52,374 nt of DNA. It comes from Betaproteobacteria bacterium. Lineage in GTDB: Bacteria; Pseudomonadota; Gammaproteobacteria; Burkholderiales; SG8-41. Positions 28,617 to 37,315 of this stretch are shown piece after piece. How positions within the stretch are numbered: position 1 is the stretch's first letter; each line of letters opens with the position of its first letter. The notes under the pieces are model-generated. The model worked only from the letters and a program-made list of their open reading frames with translations. It was not told where the DNA came from and did no database searches. The DNA lies in NCBI GenBank assembly GCA_021730905.1, contig JAKFYK010000026.1, positions 1 through 52,374 on the forward strand, read 5' to 3'. The position numbers and the translations under genes were made by a program.

Positions 28617-29408
28617 ATGCAAAGCAATCGCGTCAAAAAAATCATCCGTGAAGGCGGCCTCGCGCTCGGCACCTACGTCGGCGGCATCGCCGATCCGCAA
28701 ATCGTCGAGATCATCGGCCACGCCGGTTTCGATGCCGCATTCATCGATATGGAGCACACCAGTTTCGATCTGCGCGACGTGCAACTGATGGTGATGGCGG
28801 CCGAGCGCGTGGGCATTTCGCCTATCGTGCGTCCGCCGGGGTTTGATCCCGCGTTTTTGTTGCGGTTGCTCGACATGGGCGTGCAGGGTTTGCAGATACC
28901 GCATATCAGCAACGTGGAAGCCGCGCGCGCGGCGGTGCAGGCGGTGCGTTACCCGCCGCTCGGCGATCGCGGCATGGCTGGTGCTTCGCGCGCCACCGAT
29001 TACGGCAAGGTGCCGATGATGGAGCATATCGCACAATCCAACCGCGAAATCACGCTCGCGCTGATGATCGAAGACCAGCAGGCGCTGGATCAACTCGAAG
29101 ACATCGCCATGGTCGAAGGCGTCGATTTGATTGTGGTGGGACCGTCGGATATGTCGCGCACGCTGGGTGTTACCAGCACGCCGAATCATCCGAAGCTGCT
29201 GGCCGTAATAGAACGACTGCAAGCCGCGCTCGCCAAAGGCGCCGGCGCGAAACTGGCGTTGCCGATCAATCATCCCGCGCTGCCGCGCGACGCCGGACAA
29301 CTCAAGGCGATGGGCTGCGCCTACGCCAACTGCGCGCCTGCACCCGAAGTACGCCTGATGAAATCGCTGCAAACACAGGCGGCGGAGATGAGAAAGCAGT
29401 TGCAGTAG
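28617..29408 (+). CDS. HpcH/HpaI aldolase/citrate lyase family protein
   Basis: 263-residue class II (metal-dependent) aldolase. Motifs: ALGTYVGGIADPQIVEIIG, AAFIDMEHTSFD (base and metal region), GVQGLQIPHISN, RYPPLGDRGMAG, LALMIEDQQALD and VVGPSDMSRTLG. These enzymes cleave 2-keto-3-deoxy acids such as 4-hydroxy-2-oxoheptanedioate or KDR to pyruvate and an aldehyde. The exact substrate is unknown. It lies between the divergent dehydroquinase-like gene and a convergent Bug gene. Confidence 0.9.
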   Translation: MQSNRVKKIIREGGLALGTYVGGIADPQIVEIIGHAGFDAAFIDMEHTSFDLRDVQLMVMAAERVGISPIVRPPGFDPAFLLRLLDMGVQGLQIPHISNVEAARAAVQAVRYPPLGDRGMAGASRATDYGKVPMMEHIAQSNREITLALMIEDQQALDQLEDIAMVEGVDLIVVGPSDMSRTLGVTSTPNHPKLLAVIERLQAALAKGAGAKLALPINHPALPRDAGQLKAMGCAYANCAPAPEVRLMKSLQTQAAEMRKQLQ

Positions 29409-29420
29409 ACACCACGACAC

Positions 29421-30380
29421 TTATTCAGGCTGTATCCCCGCTTCGCGCATCGCCGCGCCCCACACCTGATACTGATCTTTCACCCAGGCATCGAGCGCTT
29501 CGGGGGTTGAGCCTTCCCCGGCGAAGGCCTGTTGATCGAGCAGATTGCGGATATCGGCACGTTTCAGCACGACATTGAATTCGCGGTTGAGTTTGTCCAC
29601 CACTGGCTTGGGCGTGCGCGCGGGAGCGAACATTCCAGCCCACGGCGTGATAGAAAATTTCGGCATGCCGGATTCCACTATCGTCGGCAGGTTGGGCAGC
29701 AATGGGCTGCGCTGATTGAGCGCCAGCGCCAGCGCGCGTATGCGTCCTTCGCGCAGATGCGAGGCCACCGTGGCATAAGAGCTCACCATCACCTGCACCT
29801 GTCCCGAAATCAGATCCACCACTGCCGGCGGCTCGCTTTTGTACGGCACATGCAGCATCTTCACGCCAGCCAGCGAAGTCAGCATCGCGGACATTACGAT
29901 GCTGCTGGTGTTGCCGCTAGCGTAGTTGAGCTTGCCAGGATTGGCGCGCGCGTGGTCGAACAATTCACGCAGCGACTTGGCAGGAACCGCGGGATTGACC
30001 GCCACCAGAAACGTATAGCGCCCGATCATGGTAATCGCCGCGAAATCCTTGAGCGCGTCGTACGGCATTTTCTTGCGCAAATGCGGCACGGCAGACAGTG
30101 GACTGTTGGTCGCCAGCAGCAAGGTATACCCATCCGGCTGTGCTTTCGCCACCATGTCCCCTGCCAGCGCGCCATCCGCGCCGGGCCGGTTGTCGATGAC
30201 GAAGGTTTGACCGAGCGACTGCTGCAACGGCTGCGCGAGGATGCGCGCAACGACATCGGTGCTCGACCCCGCGGCAAAGGGCACAATGACACGCACCGGC
30301 TTGGTGGGATATTGCGCGTACGCAGCACTCGCTAAACTGCCAATCATTGCGACCATCAGCATCAGAAAACGTCGTTTCAA
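29421..30380 (-). CDS. Bug/TctC family substrate-binding protein (2)
   Basis: 319 residues. The start is taken as TTG at 30378-30380 because GGAGG (30386-30390, minus strand) sits at ideal spacing and the result, LKRRFLMLMVAMIGSLASAA, is a good signal peptide ending at YAQ. Family motifs are YPTKPVRVIVPFAAGSSTDV, VIDNRPGADGALAGDMVAK, PYDALKDFAAITMIG and MLHVPYKSEPPAVVDLISGQ. It is the last of a run ridA-Bug-Bug-Bug on the minus strand, 72 bases after the preceding Bug gene. Confidence 0.92.
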   Translation of the reverse strand: MKRRFLMLMVAMIGSLASAAYAQYPTKPVRVIVPFAAGSSTDVVARILAQPLQQSLGQTFVIDNRPGADGALAGDMVAKAQPDGYTLLLATNSPLSAVPHLRKKMPYDALKDFAAITMIGRYTFLVAVNPAVPAKSLRELFDHARANPGKLNYASGNTSSIVMSAMLTSLAGVKMLHVPYKSEPPAVVDLISGQVQVMVSSYATVASHLREGRIRALALALNQRSPLLPNLPTIVESGMPKFSITPWAGMFAPARTPKPVVDKLNREFNVVLKRADIRNLLDQQAFAGEGSTPEALDAWVKDQYQVWGAAMREAGIQPE

Positions 30381-30452
30381 TTGAGCCTCCTCTCCAGCTT
30401 GTTCCGTCACAGAACCCTGAGAACACCTTTCCCGCGAGGGGAAATATCGATA

Positions 30453-31457
30453 CTAATCCAGATGGATATTCGCTTGCTTGATGACTTTTGCCCACTTGTC
30501 GCGCTCAGCACTCACAAAGGCCGCAAATTCTCGCGGTGTGTTGCCCACCGGCTCACAACCGAGCGCAATCAATCGATCCTGCGTTTCCGTACCGCGCAAC
30601 GCTCTCACGATGTCGGCGTTCAATCGCATGATGATTTCGTTCGGCGTGCGCGCCGGCGCAAGGTAGCCAAACCAGCCGATCACGTCAAAGCCGGGGAAAC
30701 CCAATTCCGCAACGGTGGGAATTTCCGGCGCCACACGCGAACGTTTTGCACTGGTAATGGCCAGTGCGCGCGCCTTGCCCGCCTTGATTTGCGGTATTGC
30801 CACCAGTGCGGCGCTGAACAATGCCTGCACCTGCCCTCCGAGCAATTCGGCGAGGGCCGGACCGCCGCCTTTGTAGGGTATGTGCGCCAACGGCATGCCG
30901 GAACTCATTCTGAATTGTTCAACCGCCAGATGCCCCGACGTGCCGTTGCCCGCCGAGGCAAAATTCAACGGCTTCGATTTTCCGAGTGCAATCAATTCCT
31001 TCACCGAAGTCGCCTGCACCGAAGGATGCACGATCAGAATATTCGGCACTGATATGCCTTGTGTGATCGCGGCGAAATCCTTCACCGGATCGAAGCGCAC
31101 TTCGCGATACAGGCTGGGATTAATCGACACGCCTGCCGCCACTTGCACCAGGGTGTAACCGTCAGGGGCGGCGCGCGCGGCCATTTCATAAGCGATGTTG
31201 CCGTTAGCGCCCGGACGATTATCGATCACCACGGTTTGCCCCAGCGCTTCGCTGAGTTTCGGGGCAACCATGCGCGCGAGTGTGTCTGCGGGGCCTCCGG
31301 GCGGCACGGAAACGATCATGCGGATCGGCTTGGTGGGATATGCCTGTCCTGAGCCTGTTGAGGCGGGTTGTGCTTGCGTGGTACCCGTGCCACATGCCGC
31401 AGCGGCGAACAACGCTATTGCTGCGGCACGCGCGCGAGTTTGATGACTTTGGCCCAC
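30453..31457 (-). CDS. Bug/TctC family substrate-binding protein (3)
   Basis: About 334 residues. GTG at 31455-31457 is chosen because GAGGAG (31466-31471, minus strand) lies eight bases upstream and gives a fitting signal sequence (ARAAAIALFAAAACGTG). It therefore overlaps the 3' end of the preceding Bug gene by 43 bases. Motifs: YPTKPIRMIVSVPPGGPADT, VVIDNRPGANGNIAYEMAAR, HIPYKGGGPALAELLGGQVQ. Just after the signal sequence, PASTGSGQ is encoded by bases resembling a common dispersed repeat containing AACAGGCTCAGGACAG. Confidence 0.9.
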   Translation of the reverse strand: MGQSHQTRARAAAIALFAAAACGTGTTQAQPASTGSGQAYPTKPIRMIVSVPPGGPADTLARMVAPKLSEALGQTVVIDNRPGANGNIAYEMAARAAPDGYTLVQVAAGVSINPSLYREVRFDPVKDFAAITQGISVPNILIVHPSVQATSVKELIALGKSKPLNFASAGNGTSGHLAVEQFRMSSGMPLAHIPYKGGGPALAELLGGQVQALFSAALVAIPQIKAGKARALAITSAKRSRVAPEIPTVAELGFPGFDVIGWFGYLAPARTPNEIIMRLNADIVRALRGTETQDRLIALGCEPVGNTPREFAAFVSAERDKWAKVIKQANIHLD

Positions 31458-32392
31458 TTCGCTAACTCCTCTTTTATTTGCACTGCAAATTCCTGCGGCG
31501 TCGAAGCATCGGCTTCCAGCCCCAGGCTCACGAATCTGTCGCCCATGTCCTGACGCTTCACCATCGCGGCCATTTCGCCCTGCAGCCGGTTGATGATGAG
31601 CGCGGGCGTGCCTGCCGGGGCGAACAGGCCGTACCAACTGTTCATCTGATAGCCGGGCACGGTTTCGCCTATGGTCGGCAGATCGGGCATGGCTTTCACA
31701 CGATTGGAGCCGGTCACGCCCAGCGCGCGCAGCTTGCCAGACTTGATATGCACCAGTGCCGCCGAAAATCCGGTGATCAGCATCTGCACCTGTCCGCCCA
31801 TCAGATCGGCCAGCGCCGGGCCGGCACCCTTGTACGGCACGTGCACGATGTCGATGCCGGCCAGCGTCTTGAACAATTCAGCCGACAACTGCGCGGTCGA
31901 ACCAACGCCGGACGACGCAAAGTTGATCGCGCCTGGTTTCGCTTTCGCCAGCGCCACCAGCTCTTTCACCGACTGCGCCGGCACGGTGGGATGCACCAAC
32001 AGCACCAACTGGCTCGCGCCGATACGGCTTACCGGCGCGAGATCTTTCGCGGGATCGTAAGCCATTTTTTTATAGAGATTTGGCGAAATCGCAATCTCGC
32101 CGTTCGATGCCGTGAACAGCGTGTGACCGTCGGGTGCCGCCCTCACCATCAGGATGCCAGCCACCGAACCGCCCGCCCCGGGCCGGTTGTCGGTCACTAC
32201 CTGCTGGCCCAGTTTTTCCGACAAGTGCTGCGCGGTCAGCCGGGCCACCAAGTCCGTCGGACCGCCTGGCGGGAAACCGACGATCATGCGCAATGGTCTA
32301 TTAGGATAGGTTTGTGCAAGCGCTGGAAACGCGGCAACGCAGGCTGTTGCGAGAAATATGTAACTATTTGTTTTTATTGATATTTTTATCAT
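31415..32392 (-). CDS. Bug/TctC family substrate-binding protein (4)
   Basis: 325 residues. Motifs: YPNRPLRMIVGFPPGGPTDL, DNRPGAGGSVAGILMVRA, YDPAKDLAPVSRIGASQL, FASSGVGSTAQLS and IVHVPYKGAGPALADLMGGQ. The start ATG (32390-32392) lies four bases after the ridA stop. Residues about 2-12 (IKISIKTNSYI) are encoded by a dispersed AT-rich repeat, so the n-region of the signal peptide derives from the repeat; the hydrophobic stretch FLATACVAAFPALAQ follows. No alternative start downstream was seen. Confidence 0.92.
   Translation of the reverse strand: MIKISIKTNSYIFLATACVAAFPALAQTYPNRPLRMIVGFPPGGPTDLVARLTAQHLSEKLGQQVVTDNRPGAGGSVAGILMVRAAPDGHTLFTASNGEIAISPNLYKKMAYDPAKDLAPVSRIGASQLVLLVHPTVPAQSVKELVALAKAKPGAINFASSGVGSTAQLSAELFKTLAGIDIVHVPYKGAGPALADLMGGQVQMLITGFSAALVHIKSGKLRALGVTGSNRVKAMPDLPTIGETVPGYQMNSWYGLFAPAGTPALIINRLQGEMAAMVKRQDMGDRFVSLGLEADASTPQEFAVQIKEELAKWAKVIKLARVPQQ
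32358..32391 (-). repeat. Dispersed AT-rich repeat, copy 6 (signal peptide of Bug 4)
   Basis: Bases 32358-32378 are identical to 26098-26118. The copy supplies the first dozen codons of the Bug gene at 31415-32392. Confidence 0.85.
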
Positions 32393-32396
32393 CGTG

Positions 32397-32966
32397 CTAC
32401 CGGCGTTTGCCCGCTGTAGGTTTCTTCACAGCTTTCTTCGCAGACTTCTTTGTGCGTTTTTTCAGTGTCGCCTGCACGCGTGTTTTCGGCGGATGCAATT
32501 CAAACTCTCCCATGATTTCCAGCACCGCGCCGCGTGGCAAACCCCCGATGCCTACCGCCGCGCGCGCGTGCTGGCCGTAGACCGGCCCCCACAATTCATA
32601 AAACAAATCCGATGCGCCGTCGATCACCACCATGTGCCGGTCAAAATGCGGCGCGCAATTCACCATGCCGTAAAGTCGAATCACACGTTTGACACGATCC
32701 AGATCACCCGCTGCTTTCTTGATCGAGGCCAGCATGCACAACGCAGCGGCTTTCGCGCATACGTATGCTTCCTGCTCGGTGACGTCGCCGCCGACTTTGC
32801 CATATTGCTTGATGTTGAGCGGCATCGCCTGCCGGCCCGTGCCATGCCCCGATAAAAACAGCAGATTGCCCACCTGCACCGCCGACGTGCGGTTGGGGCT
32901 GGGATAGGGATGGCTAGGCGGAATTTCCAGCCCCATTTTTTTCAGTTTGGCTTCGATTTTGCTCAT
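32397..32966 (-). CDS. RidA family protein with lysine-rich C-terminal tail
   Basis: 189 residues. The RidA/YjgF core (about 1-160) shows LLFLSGHGTG, a hydrophobic central helix (KAAALCMLASIKKAAGDLDR), and HARAAVGIGGLPRGAVLEIM. The Arg of HARAAVG matches the residue needed for 2-aminoacrylate/imine deaminase activity. Residues about 165-189 form a basic tail (KKRTKKSAKKAVKKPTAGKR) not normal for RidA and reminiscent of AlgP/histone H1-like tails. It heads the run with three Bug genes, suggesting catabolism of a nitrogenous substrate. Start ATG 32964-32966. Confidence 0.88.
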   Translation of the reverse strand: MSKIEAKLKKMGLEIPPSHPYPSPNRTSAVQVGNLLFLSGHGTGRQAMPLNIKQYGKVGGDVTEQEAYVCAKAAALCMLASIKKAAGDLDRVKRVIRLYGMVNCAPHFDRHMVVIDGASDLFYELWGPVYGQHARAAVGIGGLPRGAVLEIMGEFELHPPKTRVQATLKKRTKKSAKKAVKKPTAGKRR

Positions 32967-33098
32967 CGCATTTCCCGTTTTTCTGGCGTCCCGGGCATTA
33001 TCGCACTGTAAATCGGCGAATGCTAAGATGAAGCCGCAGCACATCGGCCTGGCCCGCAGGCCTCAGTTTTATAAAATAGAACTTGCGAGAAATGAAAT

Positions 33099-33461
33099 AT
33101 GGCATACCGCCCACTTCAACGATACCAAGGCAGTTGTCACTGCGGCACAGTTCGCTTCGAGATCGAAACCGATTTTCCGGAACTCACCACCTGCGATTGC
33201 TCGATTTGCCGCCGCAAGAACGCCCTCATGGTCAAGGTTCATGAATCGAAATTCACACTGCTTGCCGGAGCAGACTCGATCACCGAATACCAGTTTCATA
33301 CCAAAACCGCACGGCATTTTTTCTGCAAAGTTTGCGGCATCTATCCGTTTCACCGCAAGCGCGTCACGCCCGATCATCTGGGCATCAACGTGTTCTGCCT
33401 GCACGACTTCGATCCGGCCGGCATTCCGGTGCGGCAGACCGTCGGTGCGGGAATGGCTTGA
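33099..33461 (+). CDS. GFA/CENP-V family zinc protein
   Basis: 120 residues with the Mss4-like zinc-binding pattern of the glutathione-dependent formaldehyde-activating family: GSCHCGTVRFEIETD, TTCDCSICRRKNA and HFFCKVCGIYPFH. Members bind zinc and some bind glutathione; their activity is mostly unknown. The gene begins at ATG 33099, divergent from ridA. Confidence 0.9.
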   Translation: MAYRPLQRYQGSCHCGTVRFEIETDFPELTTCDCSICRRKNALMVKVHESKFTLLAGADSITEYQFHTKTARHFFCKVCGIYPFHRKRVTPDHLGINVFCLHDFDPAGIPVRQTVGAGMA

Positions 33462-33567
33462 TCCTCACACATCAAATGAATTGACAGGGAATCAACCATG
33501 AAAATTGCACGCATCGTTACAATCGCATAGTCCGGCGCGTTCCTCTGGTTCAGCGCCTCAGAAAAAC

Positions 33568-34050
33568 ATGGCCAAACGCCCTATATCGCGTGAAGTCGCA
33601 GAAAACGAACCTCCGGGCTGGTTAACGTTACTGAAGATCCTGATTGTGCTGCCGCTCATGACCGGCGTGTTTGTCGTCATCTGGGCGTTCCTGAATTTCG
33701 GCTGGGGTACGGCGCTGGAGAAATTCATCACGCCTGGCGTGTTTTCTGAACCCTGCCAGCGCCTTGCTGCAACGACCACACCGCTCACCCGCTACGCGCC
33801 TCGGGAAACGTCACGCCGGGGACGGCTAATCAGTATGGCGCGTTGCCATTTCGGCGAGCAAGAGGCGATCGTTTACGAGCCGGTATGGGAACGCGAGTTC
33901 GCGACGCGCGAGTTCTGGCTGCTGCTCGTAATCTACGGTCTCGGGTTGATGGCGTGCCTTATCGCGGCATTGTTCTGCACTTTTCAACTGTTCTTTCTGG
34001 GACAACGTGCAATCAGCATACTTTTGCGCCGTCGGGATGCCTCGAAATAA
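33568..34050 (+). CDS. Membrane protein, unknown function
   Basis: 160 residues with two predicted membrane helices (about 22-46, LTLLKILIVLPLMTGVFVVI, and about 114-142, FWLLLVIYGLGLMACLIAAL) flanking a soluble loop with two Cys. No family recognised. ATG 33568 is preferred; an upstream in-frame start adds a low-quality leader. It lies 41 bases before a DUF3592 gene on the same strand, possibly co-transcribed. Confidence 0.65.
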   Translation: MAKRPISREVAENEPPGWLTLLKILIVLPLMTGVFVVIWAFLNFGWGTALEKFITPGVFSEPCQRLAATTTPLTRYAPRETSRRGRLISMARCHFGEQEAIVYEPVWEREFATREFWLLLVIYGLGLMACLIAALFCTFQLFFLGQRAISILLRRRDASK

Positions 34051-34091
34051 CCTGCTGCGCACGTTGCAATCGTTGCTAAGGAAATCCGTCC

Positions 34092-34550
34092 ATGGCCATA
34101 CTCGCCGGCTTGCTCTCATTGTTGCTCAGTCTCGCCTGCTTTTGGGCTTCCTTCTACTGGCTGCGGCTGCGTAAGCGTGTGCTCGGCTGGCCTGTCGTGC
34201 GCGGCCGCATCACGGCACGCGCCGCGATCCAACCGACGGACCGCGGCCGCACGTCGTCGCCCGCATTCCGTTGGGCGCCGGACGTGCGCTTCACCTATCG
34301 CGTGGATGGAACAGACTACGAAGGCGACAAAACCTTCCTGCCTTGGTCATGGACCAACTCCAAAGACAAGGTCGAACAGTTTCTCGCTACCATCCCCGAC
34401 GAGGTCGATGTGCGTTACGATCCTGCAGCTCCGAAGACGAGCTGCCTTTTCCCGCCAGCAAGCTCGAATGCGCTGGTCTACGGGCTTGCCGGCGTTGGCG
34501 TCCTCCTGCTGAGTGCGATGTGGCTACTGCCGCTGCTGATGGCTGTATAG
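34092..34550 (+). CDS. DUF3592 domain-containing membrane protein
   Basis: 152 residues: an N-terminal membrane helix (about 5-24), a DUF3592 extracytoplasmic domain (WPVVRGRITARA, DVRFTYRVDGTDYEGDKTF, EVDVRYDPAAPKTSCLFP) and a C-terminal helix (about 130-150). The pattern of GxI, Y-x-V-x-G-x-x-Y-x-G and V-x-Y-D-P is typical of the family. Function unknown. Confidence 0.82.
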   Translation: MAILAGLLSLLLSLACFWASFYWLRLRKRVLGWPVVRGRITARAAIQPTDRGRTSSPAFRWAPDVRFTYRVDGTDYEGDKTFLPWSWTNSKDKVEQFLATIPDEVDVRYDPAAPKTSCLFPPASSNALVYGLAGVGVLLLSAMWLLPLLMAV

Positions 34551-34579
34551 CCGCCGCCTTCCGCGCGGGACGCGAGAGG

Positions 34580-35554
34580 CTACTTCTCTCCCACTCCTGC
34601 ATCCTTGATCACCTTGGTCCAGCGCGCGAGCTCGGTCTTAATCCGGTTTCCGAGTTCTACCGGCGTGCTGCTGATCGGCTCCAGCCCCAGTGCTTCAAGA
34701 TTCTTGCGGAATTCGGCATTGGCCAGCGCGACGTTCATTTCGGCATTGATCTTGTTGACAATGGGTTGCGGCATGCCTGCTGGTCCCAACAACCCATACC
34801 ACGTGGTATTGGTAAAGCCGGGCAGCATCTCGGCGATCGCCGGAATATCCGGCAGCGAGCGCACACGCGTGGCATGTCCCGTCGCGATCACTCGCGCCTT
34901 GCCACTTTGCAGCGCGGGAGCGACATAAGGTATGCCGCCAAACAGCGCCTCAATGCGTCCGCTCATCAGGTCCAGCAGTGCCAAACCGCCGCCTTTGTAC
35001 GGCACATGAACATATTTTGTGCCGGCGAGCGCGTTGAGCAATTCCATGCCGAGGTGGTTCGGCGTGCCCGCGCCAGGCGATCCGAAGTTGATCTTGCCGG
35101 GCTGCGCCTTGCCCAACGCGATAAAGTCCTTGACCGATTTGACGGGCACCGCCGGATGAATTGCCAGTACGAACGGCACGTCAACGGCAAGCCCTATCGG
35201 CGCAAAATCCTTCACCGGGTTGTACGGCACCTTGGTGCCATACGCAGGCCCGACCACCAATCCGCCCGAGGTGCCCAGCAGCAGCGTATAACCGTCGGGA
35301 TTGGCCTGTGCGCCCAGCGCATGTCCGATAGTCGAACCCGCGCCGCCGCGGTTGTCGACGACCACGGTCTGCCCGAACTTTTCAGACAGCCACTGCGCCA
35401 ACGCGCGCCCGGTGGGATCGGTCGAGCCTCCCGGCGGGTACGGGACTATCAGCCGGATCGGCCGCACCGGATAGTTCTGTGCCACGGCATGCGTTGCCGC
35501 AACGGCAGTGAACAGCGCACTTGCCGCGACGGCGATTTTCAACCAGGGTTGCAT
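34580..35554 (-). CDS. Bug/TctC family substrate-binding protein (5)
   Basis: 324 residues with signal peptide (MQPWLKIAVAASALFTAVAA, cleaved near VAQ). Motifs: YPVRPIRLIVPYPPGGSTDP, VVVDNRGGAGSTIGHALGAQ, PYNPVKDFAPIGLA, FGSPGAGTPNHL and YVHVPYKGGGLALLDLMSGR. The canonical DNRPGAG reads DNRGGAG here. AGGAGGAAG precedes the ATG at good spacing. It is isolated between two membrane-protein genes and convergent with the DUF3592 gene. Confidence 0.93.
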   Translation of the reverse strand: MQPWLKIAVAASALFTAVAATHAVAQNYPVRPIRLIVPYPPGGSTDPTGRALAQWLSEKFGQTVVVDNRGGAGSTIGHALGAQANPDGYTLLLGTSGGLVVGPAYGTKVPYNPVKDFAPIGLAVDVPFVLAIHPAVPVKSVKDFIALGKAQPGKINFGSPGAGTPNHLGMELLNALAGTKYVHVPYKGGGLALLDLMSGRIEALFGGIPYVAPALQSGKARVIATGHATRVRSLPDIPAIAEMLPGFTNTTWYGLLGPAGMPQPIVNKINAEMNVALANAEFRKNLEALGLEPISSTPVELGNRIKTELARWTKVIKDAGVGEK

Positions 35555-35685
35555 AATGCTTCCTCCTTGTAATTTTCAGATATGACGCCTGCTGGTTTTC
35601 GTGGCCATAGAATAGCATTTACTCGCGATGGCGAGGCGGAGCAAAGCAGTGGTACTGGCTGTCGTTTTGGAAAAAGCATGTGAAC

Positions 35686-36084
35686 ATGTCATTTCTGCCC
35701 AAACATCCCGTGTCACGTGCCACCGCGATACTCTGGCTATCAGCATGCCTGGCGGTAATGGTGATAGCGCTGCTGCAACGCGACCTGTACGTAAACGAGC
35801 GCGGTGCGCTGGCGATCATGGTGCTTACCTACTTCCTCGGCTTTCCATCCACGCATATTGCTGTGGTGGCCATCGCCAAGATCAAGCTGGTGTTGTACCT
35901 GAAGTTTGGCTTTGAGCCGGACATTCTGGCGGAATGCCTTTCTCTGTGGGTGCTCAGCGTAGTGCTGGGCTATGCGCAGTGGTTTGTCCTGCTGCCGTGG
36001 CTGATACGCAAATGCTGGCAGCTATGCGGCATGCTGTTCAATCGCAGCGGCGCATCGACACACACGGGAACAAAGCATGATTAA
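35686..36084 (+). CDS. Integral membrane protein, unknown function
   Basis: 132 residues with about three hydrophobic segments (ATAILWLSACLAVMVIALL, LAIMVLTYFLGFP to VVAIAKIKLVLYL, and LWVLSVVLGYAQWFVLLPWL). A short polar tail follows. No family recognised. ATG 35686 is taken; a GTG two codons upstream is possible. Divergent from Bug (5). Confidence 0.62.
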   Translation: MSFLPKHPVSRATAILWLSACLAVMVIALLQRDLYVNERGALAIMVLTYFLGFPSTHIAVVAIAKIKLVLYLKFGFEPDILAECLSLWVLSVVLGYAQWFVLLPWLIRKCWQLCGMLFNRSGASTHTGTKHD

Positions 36085-36120
36085 TCGAAAAATACCGGCC
36101 GGGCGGCATCTTGAGCAACG

Positions 36121-36160
36121 ATCAAAAATAATTATTTAAAAACAAATACTTAAATAAACA
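36121..36160 (+). repeat. Dispersed AT-rich repeat, copy 7 (opposite orientation)
   Basis: AATTATTTAAAAACAAATACTTAAATAA on the plus strand; the others read on the minus strand. It lies in the 216-base gap between two plus-strand genes, in which nothing else but a possible 17-codon frame (36243-36296) was noticed. Confidence 0.8.
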
Positions 36161-36299
36161 TCCAGTCGCGAACGCAAGCCCCGGAGCCCGCTGATTGTCC
36201 CTGACGTTATGGTAACGTCCAGCCACTTTCACGGAATCGCACATGAACTGGACAATTTTCTCCCGCATCGTCACCAACATCGCATCGCAGACATAAGCC

Positions 36300-37268
36300 A
36301 TGGCACAAGCGAGCTTCCGGCAAGGCGTTGCGAAACGCTTTGTAGCATTGATAGTGCTGCTGCTCATGGCCACAGTGTTCGCCGCGCTGGCGACTCAGCA
36401 CTGGTTTCTGGAACTTTTCAGTCATTTCACACCGCATTATTGTGTGTTTGCCCTGCTCGGTCTGATTGGGTTCACATTGCTGCGCGCGTGGCGCTGGGCG
36501 ACACTGGCTCTCGCACTGGCACTGTGGAACGGCTATCCGGTCGCGCGTGCGCTGATGCAAGCGGAAGCGCCTGCGATAAAAACATCACGCCAGTTCACGG
36601 TGTTTCATTTCAACGTCAGCCTGCATCACGAGCAGCCCCGGCGCATCGTGTCGTATCTGCAACGCAATGCGAAAAACATCGACGTGGTGATATTTCTCGA
36701 AGCCACCAGCGAATTCGATGTGGTGTTAGACGAACTCAAAGAATTATTTCCGCATCAGATAAAGTATCTGGAAGATTCCCCTTTCGGCATCGCGATGGCA
36801 AGCAAACATGCTTTCGATTTCGGCGCGATCTCGCGTGAGCCATCCAATATGTTTCCGCATATCGAAGCGACACTCAAGCTGCCGGGACGCGACACGCCAC
36901 TGGCGCTGTATGCCGTTCATGCCCCGCCGCCGATTTCAGGTGAAATGGCCGGACATCGCAACCGCAAATTCGAGCACATTGCGCGCAAAACTGCGGCACA
37001 ACCGCAGGCCACGCCAGTGGTCGTGGGTGACTTCAACCTTACGCCGTGGTCACCGTACTTTCAGCGCTTCATTGCGGCCAGCGGCCTGCGCGATGCGCGC
37101 ACGCCGCGCCGCTTCGATCATACCTGGCCGGTGACGTTCGACAACGCCAACATCGGACTTGCCATCGATCACAGCTTCGCGCATCCGTCGTTGCCGCTGG
37201 TGAAGCGCACCATAGGGCCGGACCTGGGCTCGGATCATTTGCCGGTGACCGTCACTTTCGGCTACTGA
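36300..37268 (+). CDS. Membrane-anchored endonuclease/exonuclease/phosphatase family protein
   Basis: 322 residues. Two or three N-terminal membrane helices (about 12-90) precede an EEP domain: FTVFHFNVSLHH, VVIFLEATSEFD (metal Glu), YAVHAPPP, VVVGDFNLTPWSPYF (catalytic Asp/Asn), IDHSFAHP and LGSDHLPVTVTFGY (catalytic His). The active residues of a metal-dependent phosphoesterase are intact. Relatives include secreted nucleases and sphingomyelinase-type enzymes; the substrate is unknown. Confidence 0.88.
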   Translation: MAQASFRQGVAKRFVALIVLLLMATVFAALATQHWFLELFSHFTPHYCVFALLGLIGFTLLRAWRWATLALALALWNGYPVARALMQAEAPAIKTSRQFTVFHFNVSLHHEQPRRIVSYLQRNAKNIDVVIFLEATSEFDVVLDELKELFPHQIKYLEDSPFGIAMASKHAFDFGAISREPSNMFPHIEATLKLPGRDTPLALYAVHAPPPISGEMAGHRNRKFEHIARKTAAQPQATPVVVGDFNLTPWSPYFQRFIAASGLRDARTPRRFDHTWPVTFDNANIGLAIDHSFAHPSLPLVKRTIGPDLGSDHLPVTVTFGY

Positions 37269-37315
37269 TTACGTGTGATAAAAACAGGAAATTTTTGCCG
37301 GAAGGAGATGTCGCA

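Noticed and set aside
34271..35572. 433-residue plus-strand frame
   Set aside because: Overlaps DUF3592 in another frame and is antisense to a Bug gene.
36243..36296. 17-codon frame just before the EEP gene
   Set aside because: Could be a leader peptide, but there is no recognisable family, ribosome site or attenuator structure to support it.
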